From Sphingomonas sp. S-NIH.Pt15_0812 (GTDB lineage Bacteria; Pseudomonadota; Alphaproteobacteria; Sphingomonadales; Sphingomonadaceae): a stretch of 64,000 nucleotides of DNA. The translations under genes and the position numbers were made by a program. Below are positions 27,015-34,624 of the stretch, piece by piece. The stretch is taken from NCBI RefSeq assembly GCF_003951315.1, contig NZ_QLJH01000005.1, positions 1 through 64,000 of the forward strand, read 5' to 3'. Numbering within the stretch: the first letter of the stretch is position 1; each line of letters opens with the position of its first letter. The notes below the pieces were generated by a model, which saw only the letters and a program-made list of their open reading frames with translations, searched no databases and was not told the DNA's origin.

Positions 27015-27887
27015 ATGCGCCCCTCTATCCTCCTCTTCGGCATGGTCCTCCTGGCCCATGCCATGCCCGCCCAGGCCGCCGAGCGCCGCTCGGGTGGCAA
27101 GCTGCGCCTGACCGATGGCGTCAGCAGCGTGGAGGGTGCGGCCGGCGGAGGCCTCGCGGCCTGGGCGGTGATCGGGGGCAGCGAGACGCGCGACGGCATC
27201 GGCGGCAGCGCCCATGCGACGATCGTCGCCTTGCCCGACTTCGACCTGAAGACGGCTGGCCTCGGGCTGGGCATCAACGACTCGGTCGAGCTCTCCTATG
27301 CCTATCAGCGCTTCGACACGCGCCGCGCCGGGGCGGCGCTTGGTCTGGGCCGTGGCTTCACCTTCGGCCAGCATATCCTGTCGGGCAAGCTGCGGATCGC
27401 CGGCGACGCGGTGTGGGAGCAGGATCGCTGGCTGCCGCAGATCGCCATCGGCGTGCAGCACAAGATCGCCGAACGCGGTGGCGTCATCCGGCTGGTCGGC
27501 GGGCGGGCCTCCAGCGGCACCGACTTCTATGCATCCGCGACCAAGGTTCTGCTCGCCCAAAGCCTGGTCGTGGATGCAACCGTGCGGTGGACGAACGCCA
27601 ACCAGTTCGGGCTGCTCGGCTTTGGCGGGGATCGCCACCAGAGACGATCGGCGCAGTTCGAGGGATCGGCCGGGTGGCTCGCCACACCCTCGCTGCTGCT
27701 GGGCGCGGAGGTGCGGACCAAGCCCGACAATCTGGCCTTCGCCCGCGAGCAGCGCGCGATCGATGCCTTTGCCGCCTGGGCGGTGGCCCGGCACCTGTCC
27801 ATCACCGCCGCCTATGTCGACCTCGGCGACATCGCCACCTTCCGCCGCCAACGTGGCGCCTATCTCTCTCTACGGGGATCCTTCTGA
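27015..27887 (+). CDS. DUF3034-family outer-membrane-like protein
   Basis: 290 residues from the ATG at 27015, with AGGAG 7 bases upstream; a GTG at 27009 is too close to it. A signal peptide ending AQA is followed by GGKLRLTDGVSSVEGAAGGG, a signature I associate with DUF3034. Alternating strands follow, ending in an aromatic C-terminus (YLSLRGSF) typical of beta-barrels. The truncated globin starts 1 base after its stop. Function unknown; a porin-like role is inferred. Confidence 0.82.
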   Translation: MRPSILLFGMVLLAHAMPAQAAERRSGGKLRLTDGVSSVEGAAGGGLAAWAVIGGSETRDGIGGSAHATIVALPDFDLKTAGLGLGINDSVELSYAYQRFDTRRAGAALGLGRGFTFGQHILSGKLRIAGDAVWEQDRWLPQIAIGVQHKIAERGGVIRLVGGRASSGTDFYASATKVLLAQSLVVDATVRWTNANQFGLLGFGGDRHQRRSAQFEGSAGWLATPSLLLGAEVRTKPDNLAFAREQRAIDAFAAWAVARHLSITAAYVDLGDIATFRRQRGAYLSLRGSF

Positions 27888-27888
27888 C

Positions 27889-28362
27889 ATGATCGCCATC
27901 CTGATCGCCCTCGCATGGCAGAATGCCGCCGTACCGCCCGCCGGGGAGGAGCCGGTCGCACCCTATGAGCGGGCCGACGCGAATGCGGGAGCGACGCCAT
28001 TTCGCGGCGATGCGATGTGGCAGGCCTTTGGCGGTGCGGCCGGTGTCCACGCGATCGTCGACGATCTCGTGTCGACGAATACGGCCGACCCCAGGATCAC
28101 CGATATCTTCAAGAACCGGGACTTGGTGCGTCTGCGCCGGACGCTGTTCGAACAATTCTGCTACATACTGGATGGCGGATGTCATTATTCCGGCCAGACC
28201 ATGGCCCAGTCGCACAAGGACATGGGCATACAGCAGGCCGACATGGCGGCGCTGGTCGAAAACCTGCAAGCCGCCATGCGCCGCCATCACGTGCCCATGG
28301 CCGCACAGAACCGCCTGCTGGCGAAACTGGCCCCCATGCACCGGGAAATCGTAGCGCGGTGA
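27889..28362 (+). CDS. Group 1 truncated haemoglobin, probably exported
   Basis: 157 residues. A short hydrophobic N-terminus (MIAILIALAWQNAAVPP) looks like a signal or anchor segment and precedes the 2-on-2 globin fold (WQAFGGAAGVHAIVDDLV, then ITDIFKN). The proximal haem ligand should be His109 (QSHKDMGI). Cys91 and Cys98 in FCYILDGGCHYSG lie just before it and could form a disulfide outside the cytoplasm. It follows the DUF3034 gene by 1 base, so the two are cotranscribed. Likely binds O2 or NO; the physiological ligand is unknown. Confidence 0.88.
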   Translation: MIAILIALAWQNAAVPPAGEEPVAPYERADANAGATPFRGDAMWQAFGGAAGVHAIVDDLVSTNTADPRITDIFKNRDLVRLRRTLFEQFCYILDGGCHYSGQTMAQSHKDMGIQQADMAALVENLQAAMRRHHVPMAAQNRLLAKLAPMHREIVAR

Positions 28363-28757
28363 TACCGGACCATATACCGTCATGACGTGACGCAACGCCG
28401 CCCGAGGCGCACGGCATGGCATCATGCGTTCGGGTCGGAAATCTCGCGGCCGAACGCCCGCCGCCGAGCCAAGGCGGGTGCGGAGCGAACAGGCACCACC
28501 TTGGCGTCTTGCGAACGGAGCGCCAGACCAACAACTCTATCGGCGCGGCGGCGCGCACGGCCAACCTGTCAACGGGGCAGCGGCTGCTCAACTATTGCTG
28601 CGGGGATGCAGAAGCCCCGGCAGCACTCCGGGCAAAAATTAAAACCGCCTCTAAGCTTATCGCATCCAGTTTGGATATTTCAGACGGGATTAACGAAGAA
28701 CGGTCATTTTCTCCTGATATTCCAAGCGATTGCTTTGGGGGCAAGGTGAACGTCACT
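28363..28757. other. Leader/promoter region of the second fimbrial operon
   Basis: About 395 bases. The left two thirds are GC-rich with no recognisable gene. From about 28630 to 28745 the sequence is AT-richer and is the probable promoter and leader of the operon starting at 28758. No terminator is evident after the globin, so read-through from the globin operon into the fimbrial operon is possible. Confidence 0.45.
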
Positions 28758-29324
28758 ATGCAGAATACAGGAAAAGCTACCGTCCGGCAGGTTGCGACCT
28801 TGTTCGGGTGCGCGATCTCGGCGGCGTTGACCGCGACACCGGCCATGGCATCGACGCAGGGTACGCTCGGCACCACCTCGACGGGCAGCATCACCATATC
28901 GGTCAGCGTCGCGAACCGCGCCCAGATCACCGGTCTGTCCGATGTGACCTTCACCAATATCGATCCCGCTACGGCGGCCTCGGCCGCGCAGAACAACTGC
29001 GTGTGGAGCAACACCGCGACCAAGGGCTATAGCATTACCGCAACCGGCAGTGGGACGAGCGGCGCGTTTACCTTGGCGAACGGGCCGTTGACCGTCCCCT
29101 ATTCCGTCCAATGGAGCCAGACCTCCGGACAGAGCACGGGCACGGCGCTGACGGCCGGCACGGCGCTCACCGGCTTGGCGACCACGGCCGCCAATCCGAC
29201 CTGCAGCACCAGTCCGTCGACGACGTCGAGCCTGGTCGTCACGATCTCGGCGCCCAGCCTGCAAAGCATGGTGTCGGCAACCACCTATACGGGTTCGCTG
29301 ACCTTGCTCGTCACGCCTCAGTAA
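28758..29324 (+). CDS. Secreted fimbrial-type subunit 1 (second chaperone-usher operon)
   Basis: 188 residues from MQNTGKATVRQVATLFGCAI, with AAGGTGA 8 bases before the ATG. The signal peptide ends at AMAST. The mature protein is Thr/Ser/Ala-rich and beta-stranded (GSITISVSVANRAQITGLSD, then ATGSGTSGAFTLANGPLTVP). Two Cys (NNCVW and NPTCS) could pair. It is clearly related to the next gene product (shared TASGSG-like, TFTLxNG and YxVQWS blocks). The frame is open further upstream but that part is not protein-like. Confidence 0.8.
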   Translation: MQNTGKATVRQVATLFGCAISAALTATPAMASTQGTLGTTSTGSITISVSVANRAQITGLSDVTFTNIDPATAASAAQNNCVWSNTATKGYSITATGSGTSGAFTLANGPLTVPYSVQWSQTSGQSTGTALTAGTALTGLATTAANPTCSTSPSTTSSLVVTISAPSLQSMVSATTYTGSLTLLVTPQ

Positions 29325-29348
29325 CGCCGGCATTCCAGGAGGAAAGCG

Positions 29349-29825
29349 ATGCTGTCGGCGCGGCTGGCCACCCTGTTGGCGCTTGGCCTGGCAAGCCCGT
29401 GCGTGACGATGCCGGCGGCCGCCCAAGGCGTGCAGATCTCCAACCTGTCCGACATGGGATTCGGCCTGGTGACCGATATCGGCAGCGATCAGGTCCGGGC
29501 GCAATCCGTCTGCGCCTATAGCGGCTTGCTGGGCGGGCGGTACACCGTCACGGCCTCGGGGTCGGGCGCTGGCGGAACCTTCACCCTGTCCAACGGATCG
29601 GCGACCCTGCCCTATGAGGTGCAGTGGAGTCCCTCCGCAGGGCAGATGTCCGGCACCAACCTCGTCGCTGGACGCCCGCTATCTGGGCAAACGATGCTGC
29701 TGAGCTGCCCGGTATTGCAAGCGACCAATGCCAGCCTGATCGTCATTCTTCGCGGTATCGCCCTGAGCGCGGCCCAAGCGGGAAACTACACCGGCACGCT
29801 GACCGTCATCCTGTCGGCCAACTGA
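29349..29825 (+). CDS. Secreted fimbrial-type subunit 2, paralogue of subunit 1
   Basis: 158 residues, with AGGAGG shortly before the ATG. A signal peptide ends near AAAQG. The mature part (VTASGSGAGGTFTLSNGSAT, then LPYEVQWSPSAGQMSGTNL) parallels subunit 1 block by block, including two Cys (SVCAYS and LLSCPV). The C-terminus is a beta strand (TGTLTVILSAN). It probably arose by tandem duplication. One of the two is likely the shaft and the other a minor or tip subunit; I cannot tell which. Confidence 0.8.
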   Translation: MLSARLATLLALGLASPCVTMPAAAQGVQISNLSDMGFGLVTDIGSDQVRAQSVCAYSGLLGGRYTVTASGSGAGGTFTLSNGSATLPYEVQWSPSAGQMSGTNLVAGRPLSGQTMLLSCPVLQATNASLIVILRGIALSAAQAGNYTGTLTVILSAN

Positions 29826-29826
29826 C

Positions 29827-32304
29827 ATGTACGCCCTATTGGCACCCACCCTGCTGTCGTTGGTCGCCCAAAGCGGCAACGTGGTTAACGGCACGAACGC
29901 GGAGCCGCCGGCCCCGACGCCGGCCGCGGCGGTGACGGCTGCGATGCCGGCCGATTTCGCCGATCTGGACCGGAAACGGGTCACGGTCCTCGACGTGTAT
30001 TTCGGCGATCGCCGGATCGGCCAGTTCGAGGTCGAAGCCGACCCCGCCTCGCTGCGCTTCTTCCATCCCGACGCGGTCGCCGCGGCCATCCCCGATCTGC
30101 TGGATCGCGCGAGCGTCACGGCCGCCCTGACGGGCGCATTGCCCCCCCATGCCGCTCCGCCTTGCGCGTCCTCTGCCGATCCCTGCGATCGACCACGGCC
30201 ATTGATCGCATCCATCGTCTATGATCCGGCCCGGTATCGGATCACCATCTATGTCAATCCGCGCCTGCTTGCCGTGCGCGACGACGGCAACGCGCATTTC
30301 CTCACGCCCCCGTCATCGGCACCGACGGCCATCGACACCATGGGGTTCGCCATCGCCGGTGGCAGTGGTCAGCGACCAAGCTACGCCTTGCGCAATCGCC
30401 TGGTCGCCGGGGCCGGGAACGCCCACCTGATCGCGGAGATGGCGATTTCGTCCTTTCGAGGCCTCGACATCGACAGTCTCACCGCACAGCTTGACCGGCC
30501 CGGCCATCGCTACATCGCCGGCCTGTTCTATGCACCCGGGACAGAGCTGGTCGGGCGCCGGCGGATCGTCGGTCTGGGCGTCGGATCGCAGTTCGACACC
30601 CGCATCGACCGGTCATCGCTGACCGGCACGCCGTTGATCCTCTTCCTCGACCGGCGGGCGCGGGTCGACCTCTATGTCCAAGGTCGACTGATTGGCTCCC
30701 AATCCCTGGAGAGCGGCAATCAGACGCTGGACACGACCACCTTGCCTGACGGCTCGTACATGATCGAACTACACATCCATGACGCCGGCGGTGCCCAAAG
30801 GGTCGAACGGCGCTTCTTCACCAAGAACGCCGCCCTTGCCCCCGTCGGCTATCACCTCTTCCACGCCGAAATCGGCTGGCTGGCCGCGGCACGGGAAGAC
30901 ATGCCGGTCGCGATCACATCGGTCCCGATCCTCAATGTCGGATTGGCCGGCCGCCGGGGCGCGCATCTCGCCTGGGACGCCTCGGGGATCGTCACGGACC
31001 GCAAGATTCTGGCGGAGATCGGCGTCACGGTCATCACTCCGGCCTTGCAGGGGCATGTCGGCCTGCTGGCGTCCTCGACCGGCGACCGCGGCGTGGCGAT
31101 CCAGCTCAATTCCACCAATGCCGGCTGGCTGAACTACGGCTTCGATCTGCGCCATGTGCGCAGTGCCGATGGACGCACGCTCATCCCGATCGAGGATGAT
31201 AGCCGCTGGTCGCCGCTGGCGGGCGTCGGGCTGGCGCCGTTTCTCGACCAAAGTCCCGATTATGTCCAGGCGACCGGCAGCGTGTCGGCCTATCTCCGGC
31301 GGACGCAGTGGAGCCTGTCGGCCTATTATCGTCGCGGTCGCGACGGTCGCGCGAGCTATGCCGTGGGCCCGGCGTTGCGCTGGACCATCGTGGAACGCGA
31401 CCGTTTCCGCCTGGGCTGTACGGGGACCTATGCCGCGACCGACCGGGGCAACGCGGTCGCGTTCGGGCTGCAATTCCAGCTTCTCGGCGCACGAAGCCAG
31501 CTCCACGCCGCGATCCGGGGGCAGTCGGGGGGCGGTGCATCCTCCTCGGGAGGCGAGGAGGCGGTGGAGCTGGGCGCGTCGGTGCAACGGGACGATCGAT
31601 CGGGCGGACTGCTCAATGCAAGCGCGCTGACCCAATTCACGCGGGGAGCCACCCTGGTGCAGGCCGGCGCGGACGCGCGTGGGCCCGCCGGCTATGTCGC
31701 CGGCGCCATCGTCCAGCGGCTGAAGCCCGGGGCGGACAGCCGGCAATATGGTCTGTCGGGTCAGACCACCTTGGGCTGGGGCGGCGGCACGCTCCATCTC
31801 GGCGCCAGGGAGCAGACCGACAGCGTGATCGCCGTGCGCGTACGGGGACCCAAGAGCAGCGCCCGCTTCGAGGTGCTGGTCGATGAGGCGGTGCGCGGCG
31901 TCCTCCATCCGGGCGAGCGCCTGGCCGTCGCCGTGCAGCCCTATCGCCGCTATGCCGTTCGGCTTCGCGTGATCGGCGACCAACTCTGGGGGTTCGACAC
32001 CCGGACCCGTCGTGTCGACATGCATCCGGGCTCGTATCGGACATTGGAATGGTCCGCCCGTCCCGTGCTGGCGATGTTCGGCCGGCTGGTGACTGCCGCC
32101 GGTGCGCCGTTCCGGAATGGAGACATCACCAGCGAAGACGCGGTCGCCGCGACGGACGACCATGGCTATTTCCAGATTCAGGCGGCGGGGAACGCATCGC
32201 TGACCGTCCACGCCGCCGATGGAGCCACCTGTACCGCGACGCTCGACGCACGGCATACGACCGCGCCTTTTGTCGCCCTGGGAGACGTACCATGCCGACC
32301 ATGA
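29827..32304 (+). CDS. Outer-membrane usher, alpha/CS1 (TcfC/CooC)-like
   Basis: 825 residues starting 1 base after the preceding stop. The N-terminal region contains a Cys pair (PPCASSADPCDR). A long barrel has ARVDLYVQGRLIGSQSLESG and LPDGSYMIELHIHDAGGAQR. The C-terminal part (VDMHPGSYRTLEWSARPVLA, then GRLVTAAGAPFRNGDI and TDDHGYFQIQAAG) resembles the TcfC/CooC-type C-terminal domain of alternate ushers. It is clearly a different type from the usher at 18696. The signal peptide (LLAPTLLSLVAQSG) is short. It overlaps the chaperone by 13 bp. Confidence 0.85.
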   Translation: MYALLAPTLLSLVAQSGNVVNGTNAEPPAPTPAAAVTAAMPADFADLDRKRVTVLDVYFGDRRIGQFEVEADPASLRFFHPDAVAAAIPDLLDRASVTAALTGALPPHAAPPCASSADPCDRPRPLIASIVYDPARYRITIYVNPRLLAVRDDGNAHFLTPPSSAPTAIDTMGFAIAGGSGQRPSYALRNRLVAGAGNAHLIAEMAISSFRGLDIDSLTAQLDRPGHRYIAGLFYAPGTELVGRRRIVGLGVGSQFDTRIDRSSLTGTPLILFLDRRARVDLYVQGRLIGSQSLESGNQTLDTTTLPDGSYMIELHIHDAGGAQRVERRFFTKNAALAPVGYHLFHAEIGWLAAAREDMPVAITSVPILNVGLAGRRGAHLAWDASGIVTDRKILAEIGVTVITPALQGHVGLLASSTGDRGVAIQLNSTNAGWLNYGFDLRHVRSADGRTLIPIEDDSRWSPLAGVGLAPFLDQSPDYVQATGSVSAYLRRTQWSLSAYYRRGRDGRASYAVGPALRWTIVERDRFRLGCTGTYAATDRGNAVAFGLQFQLLGARSQLHAAIRGQSGGGASSSGGEEAVELGASVQRDDRSGGLLNASALTQFTRGATLVQAGADARGPAGYVAGAIVQRLKPGADSRQYGLSGQTTLGWGGGTLHLGAREQTDSVIAVRVRGPKSSARFEVLVDEAVRGVLHPGERLAVAVQPYRRYAVRLRVIGDQLWGFDTRTRRVDMHPGSYRTLEWSARPVLAMFGRLVTAAGAPFRNGDITSEDAVAATDDHGYFQIQAAGNASLTVHAADGATCTATLDARHTTAPFVALGDVPCRP

Positions 32305-32984
32305 TCCGCACCGTTCTCGCCCTGGTGCTGGCCGCCCCGTGGTTTCCGGCGCCGGCGGATGCGGGCATCGTGTTGAGCCAGGTGGTTCTGGATATCCTGC
32401 CGAGCTCGGACATCGCGCAGAATGTCGAAGTCACCAACGACGGTGCCGACATGGCCTATGTCGTGGTGGAGCCTTCGGAAATCCTGGCAGCCGGGCAGCC
32501 GGCGGAAGCGCGCAGGCCGATCGTCGATCCGGGCGCCGGCGGGCTGCTGGTGACGCCGCAACGGCTGATCCTGCAACCGGGTGAGCGCAAGACGATCCGC
32601 TTCGCCGCGATCGCCGATCGTGGGGCCATCGACCGCATCTACCGCGTCACCGTGAAGCCGGTGGTCGGCGCCGTTGCCGCACCGAGCACTGCCCTGAAGC
32701 TGTTGGTAGGCTATGACGTGCTGGTCATCATCCGTCCGGCCGTGCCGCTGGCGAAGGTGGCTGGTGCCCGTGACGGCTCCACGCTCGTGCTTCGGAACGA
32801 CGGCAACACCAATGTCGAACTGTACGACGGCCGCCTATGCGATGCCGCCGCGCCGACGACCTGCCACGACCTGCCGTCGCGACGCCTCTATGTCGGACAG
32901 CAATGGCAACAACCGCTGCCCGGCACCGGTCCGGTCACCTACCGCGTCGCGGTCGGCAAGACCTCCACCTTGCAACGATTCTAG
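32292..32984 (+). CDS. Fimbrial chaperone, alpha/CS1-like
   Basis: 230 residues starting inside the usher 3' end (13-bp overlap). A signal peptide ends ADAG. An Ig-like domain includes IAQNVEVTNDGADMAYVVVE and a G1-type strand LILQPGERKTIRFAAIADRG. The second domain includes LRNDGNTNVELYDGRLCD. Two Cys in the second domain (LCDAAAPTTCHD) may form a disulfide. It would serve the two subunits encoded upstream. Being last in the operon is unusual. Confidence 0.85.
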   Translation: MPTMIRTVLALVLAAPWFPAPADAGIVLSQVVLDILPSSDIAQNVEVTNDGADMAYVVVEPSEILAAGQPAEARRPIVDPGAGGLLVTPQRLILQPGERKTIRFAAIADRGAIDRIYRVTVKPVVGAVAAPSTALKLLVGYDVLVIIRPAVPLAKVAGARDGSTLVLRNDGNTNVELYDGRLCDAAAPTTCHDLPSRRLYVGQQWQQPLPGTGPVTYRVAVGKTSTLQRF

Positions 32985-33143
32985 CCTCCCTGCCCCATCG
33001 TCAGCGAAGGATGGCGCAGCGGTGACAGCCAGCCGTTCCGTCCGACGCGGCGACGCGCGTCCGGGCGATCGAATATTCTAGACAAGCGCCCAACTAAGGC
33101 GTTCTCTTTGCGAGAATTATGCAAAGGCAGTCGGAGTTTGACG

Positions 33144-33638
33144 ATGTCGCTGATCATCAATGGAGTGGACGTGCCGGCACCGGTCGATGCGCGTGTGTCG
33201 CTGCTCGACCATCTGCGTGAAGGATTGCACCTGACCGGCACCAAGAAGGGCTGCAACCAGGGCGCATGCGGGGCCTGCACCGTGCTGGTCGATGGCGAGC
33301 GAATCCTGTCCTGCCTGGCGCTGGCGGTCCAATATGACGGCCGGCAGGTGACGACGATCGAGGGCTTGGCGGACGGTGACGGGCTGCACCCGCTCCAGAC
33401 CGCCTTTATCGAGCATGACGGCTTCCAATGCGGCTATTGCACGCCGGGCCAGATCTGCTCGGCCATCGGCATGACGGCGGAGGCGGAGCGCGGGGTGCCG
33501 AGCTATTTAAGCGAAGACCTGTCGGCGGACGTCGCGCTGACCCGCGCGGAGATCCAGGAACGGATGAGCGGCAATTTGTGCCGGTGCGGGGCGCATAACG
33601 GGATCATCGATGCGATCCGCGCGACGGTGGCGGCATGA
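33144..33638 (+). CDS. paoA: Molybdenum hydroxylase 2Fe-2S subunit (PaoA-type)
   Basis: 164 residues. The plant-type ferredoxin domain has Cys37, 42, 45 and 57 (GCNQGACGACTVLVDG). The second, helical 2Fe-2S domain has Cys96/99 (QCGYCTPGQ) and Cys146/148 (NLCRCGAHNG). It passes electrons from the molybdenum centre towards FAD. No Tat signal is visible at this start, unlike E. coli PaoA, so cytoplasmic location is possible. Its stop overlaps the next start by 4 bp. The symbol is by subunit architecture, and the substrate is unproven. Confidence 0.92.
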   Translation: MSLIINGVDVPAPVDARVSLLDHLREGLHLTGTKKGCNQGACGACTVLVDGERILSCLALAVQYDGRQVTTIEGLADGDGLHPLQTAFIEHDGFQCGYCTPGQICSAIGMTAEAERGVPSYLSEDLSADVALTRAEIQERMSGNLCRCGAHNGIIDAIRATVAA

Positions 33639-34624
33639 CCCCGTTCGACTATGCCCGCGCCACCGACCGGCCGGAGGCTCTGCGCTTGGGGGCCGTTGCC
33701 GACACCGCCTATCTTGGCGGTGGCACCAACATCGTCGATCTGATGCGCGAGCGGATCGCGACGCCGACCCGTCTGGTCGACGTGACCGGACTGCCCGCCG
33801 AGATCGTCGAGACCGAAGGCGGCGGGTTGCTGATCGGTGCGGCAGTCCGCAACACCGCGCTGGCCGAGCACAAGCTGGTGCGCGGGCGCTATCCGGTGCT
33901 GGCCCGCGCGATCCTGGCCGGCGCATCGGCGCAGATCCGCAACATGGCGACGGTCGGCGGCAACCTGCTCCAGCGGACGCGATGCTCCTATTTCTACGAT
34001 GCCGACGGATCGCGCTGCAACAAGCGGGCACCGGGCACGGGCTGTGACGCGCGCGAGGGGTTCAACCGCATCCATGCCGTCCTCGGTGCCTCGGACGCCT
34101 GCGTCGCGACGCATCCGTCCGACATGTGCGTCGCCCTGGCGGCCCTGGACGCGATCGTCCATCTCGACGGCGCGGGCGGCCCCCGTACCCTGCCCTTCGA
34201 CGCCCTGCACCGCCTGCCCGGCGACCGGCCCGATCAGGATACCAGCCTGGCCCCCGGCGAGCTGATCACTGCGGTGGAACTGCCGCCGCTCGCCTTTGCC
34301 GCGACCTCCACCTATCGCAAGGTGCGCGACCGGGCGAGCTATGCCTTCGCGCTCGTCTCGGTCGCGGCGGCCGTCGAGATGGCGGATGATCGCATCGCCG
34401 ACATACGGATCGCCTTTGGCGGGATCGCGCACAAGCCATGGCGGGCAACGAAGGCGGAGGCTGTGCTGCGCAATGGTGCCGCCACCCGCCAGGCGTTTCT
34501 GGATGCGGCGGCGGCCGAATTCGCCGACGCCCGCCCCCTGCGGGACAATGGCTTCAAACCGGCGCTGGCGACGCGGACCTTGGCCGCCGTTCTCGCCTCG
34601 CTGACCATGGGAGATGCAGCATGA
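33635..34624 (+). CDS. paoB: Molybdenum hydroxylase FAD subunit (PaoB-type)
   Basis: 329 residues. The FAD-binding domain of CO-dehydrogenase type has AYLGGGTNIVDLMRE and ASAQIRNMATVGGNLLQR. The following stretch is Cys-rich (TRCSYFYD, SRCNKRAPGTGCDA, SDACVATHP), as in PaoB and 4-hydroxybenzoyl-CoA reductase beta subunits, which hold an extra 4Fe-4S cluster. 4-bp overlaps with both neighbours indicate a tightly coupled operon. Confidence 0.92.
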   Translation: MTPFDYARATDRPEALRLGAVADTAYLGGGTNIVDLMRERIATPTRLVDVTGLPAEIVETEGGGLLIGAAVRNTALAEHKLVRGRYPVLARAILAGASAQIRNMATVGGNLLQRTRCSYFYDADGSRCNKRAPGTGCDAREGFNRIHAVLGASDACVATHPSDMCVALAALDAIVHLDGAGGPRTLPFDALHRLPGDRPDQDTSLAPGELITAVELPPLAFAATSTYRKVRDRASYAFALVSVAAAVEMADDRIADIRIAFGGIAHKPWRATKAEAVLRNGAATRQAFLDAAAAEFADARPLRDNGFKPALATRTLAAVLASLTMGDAA

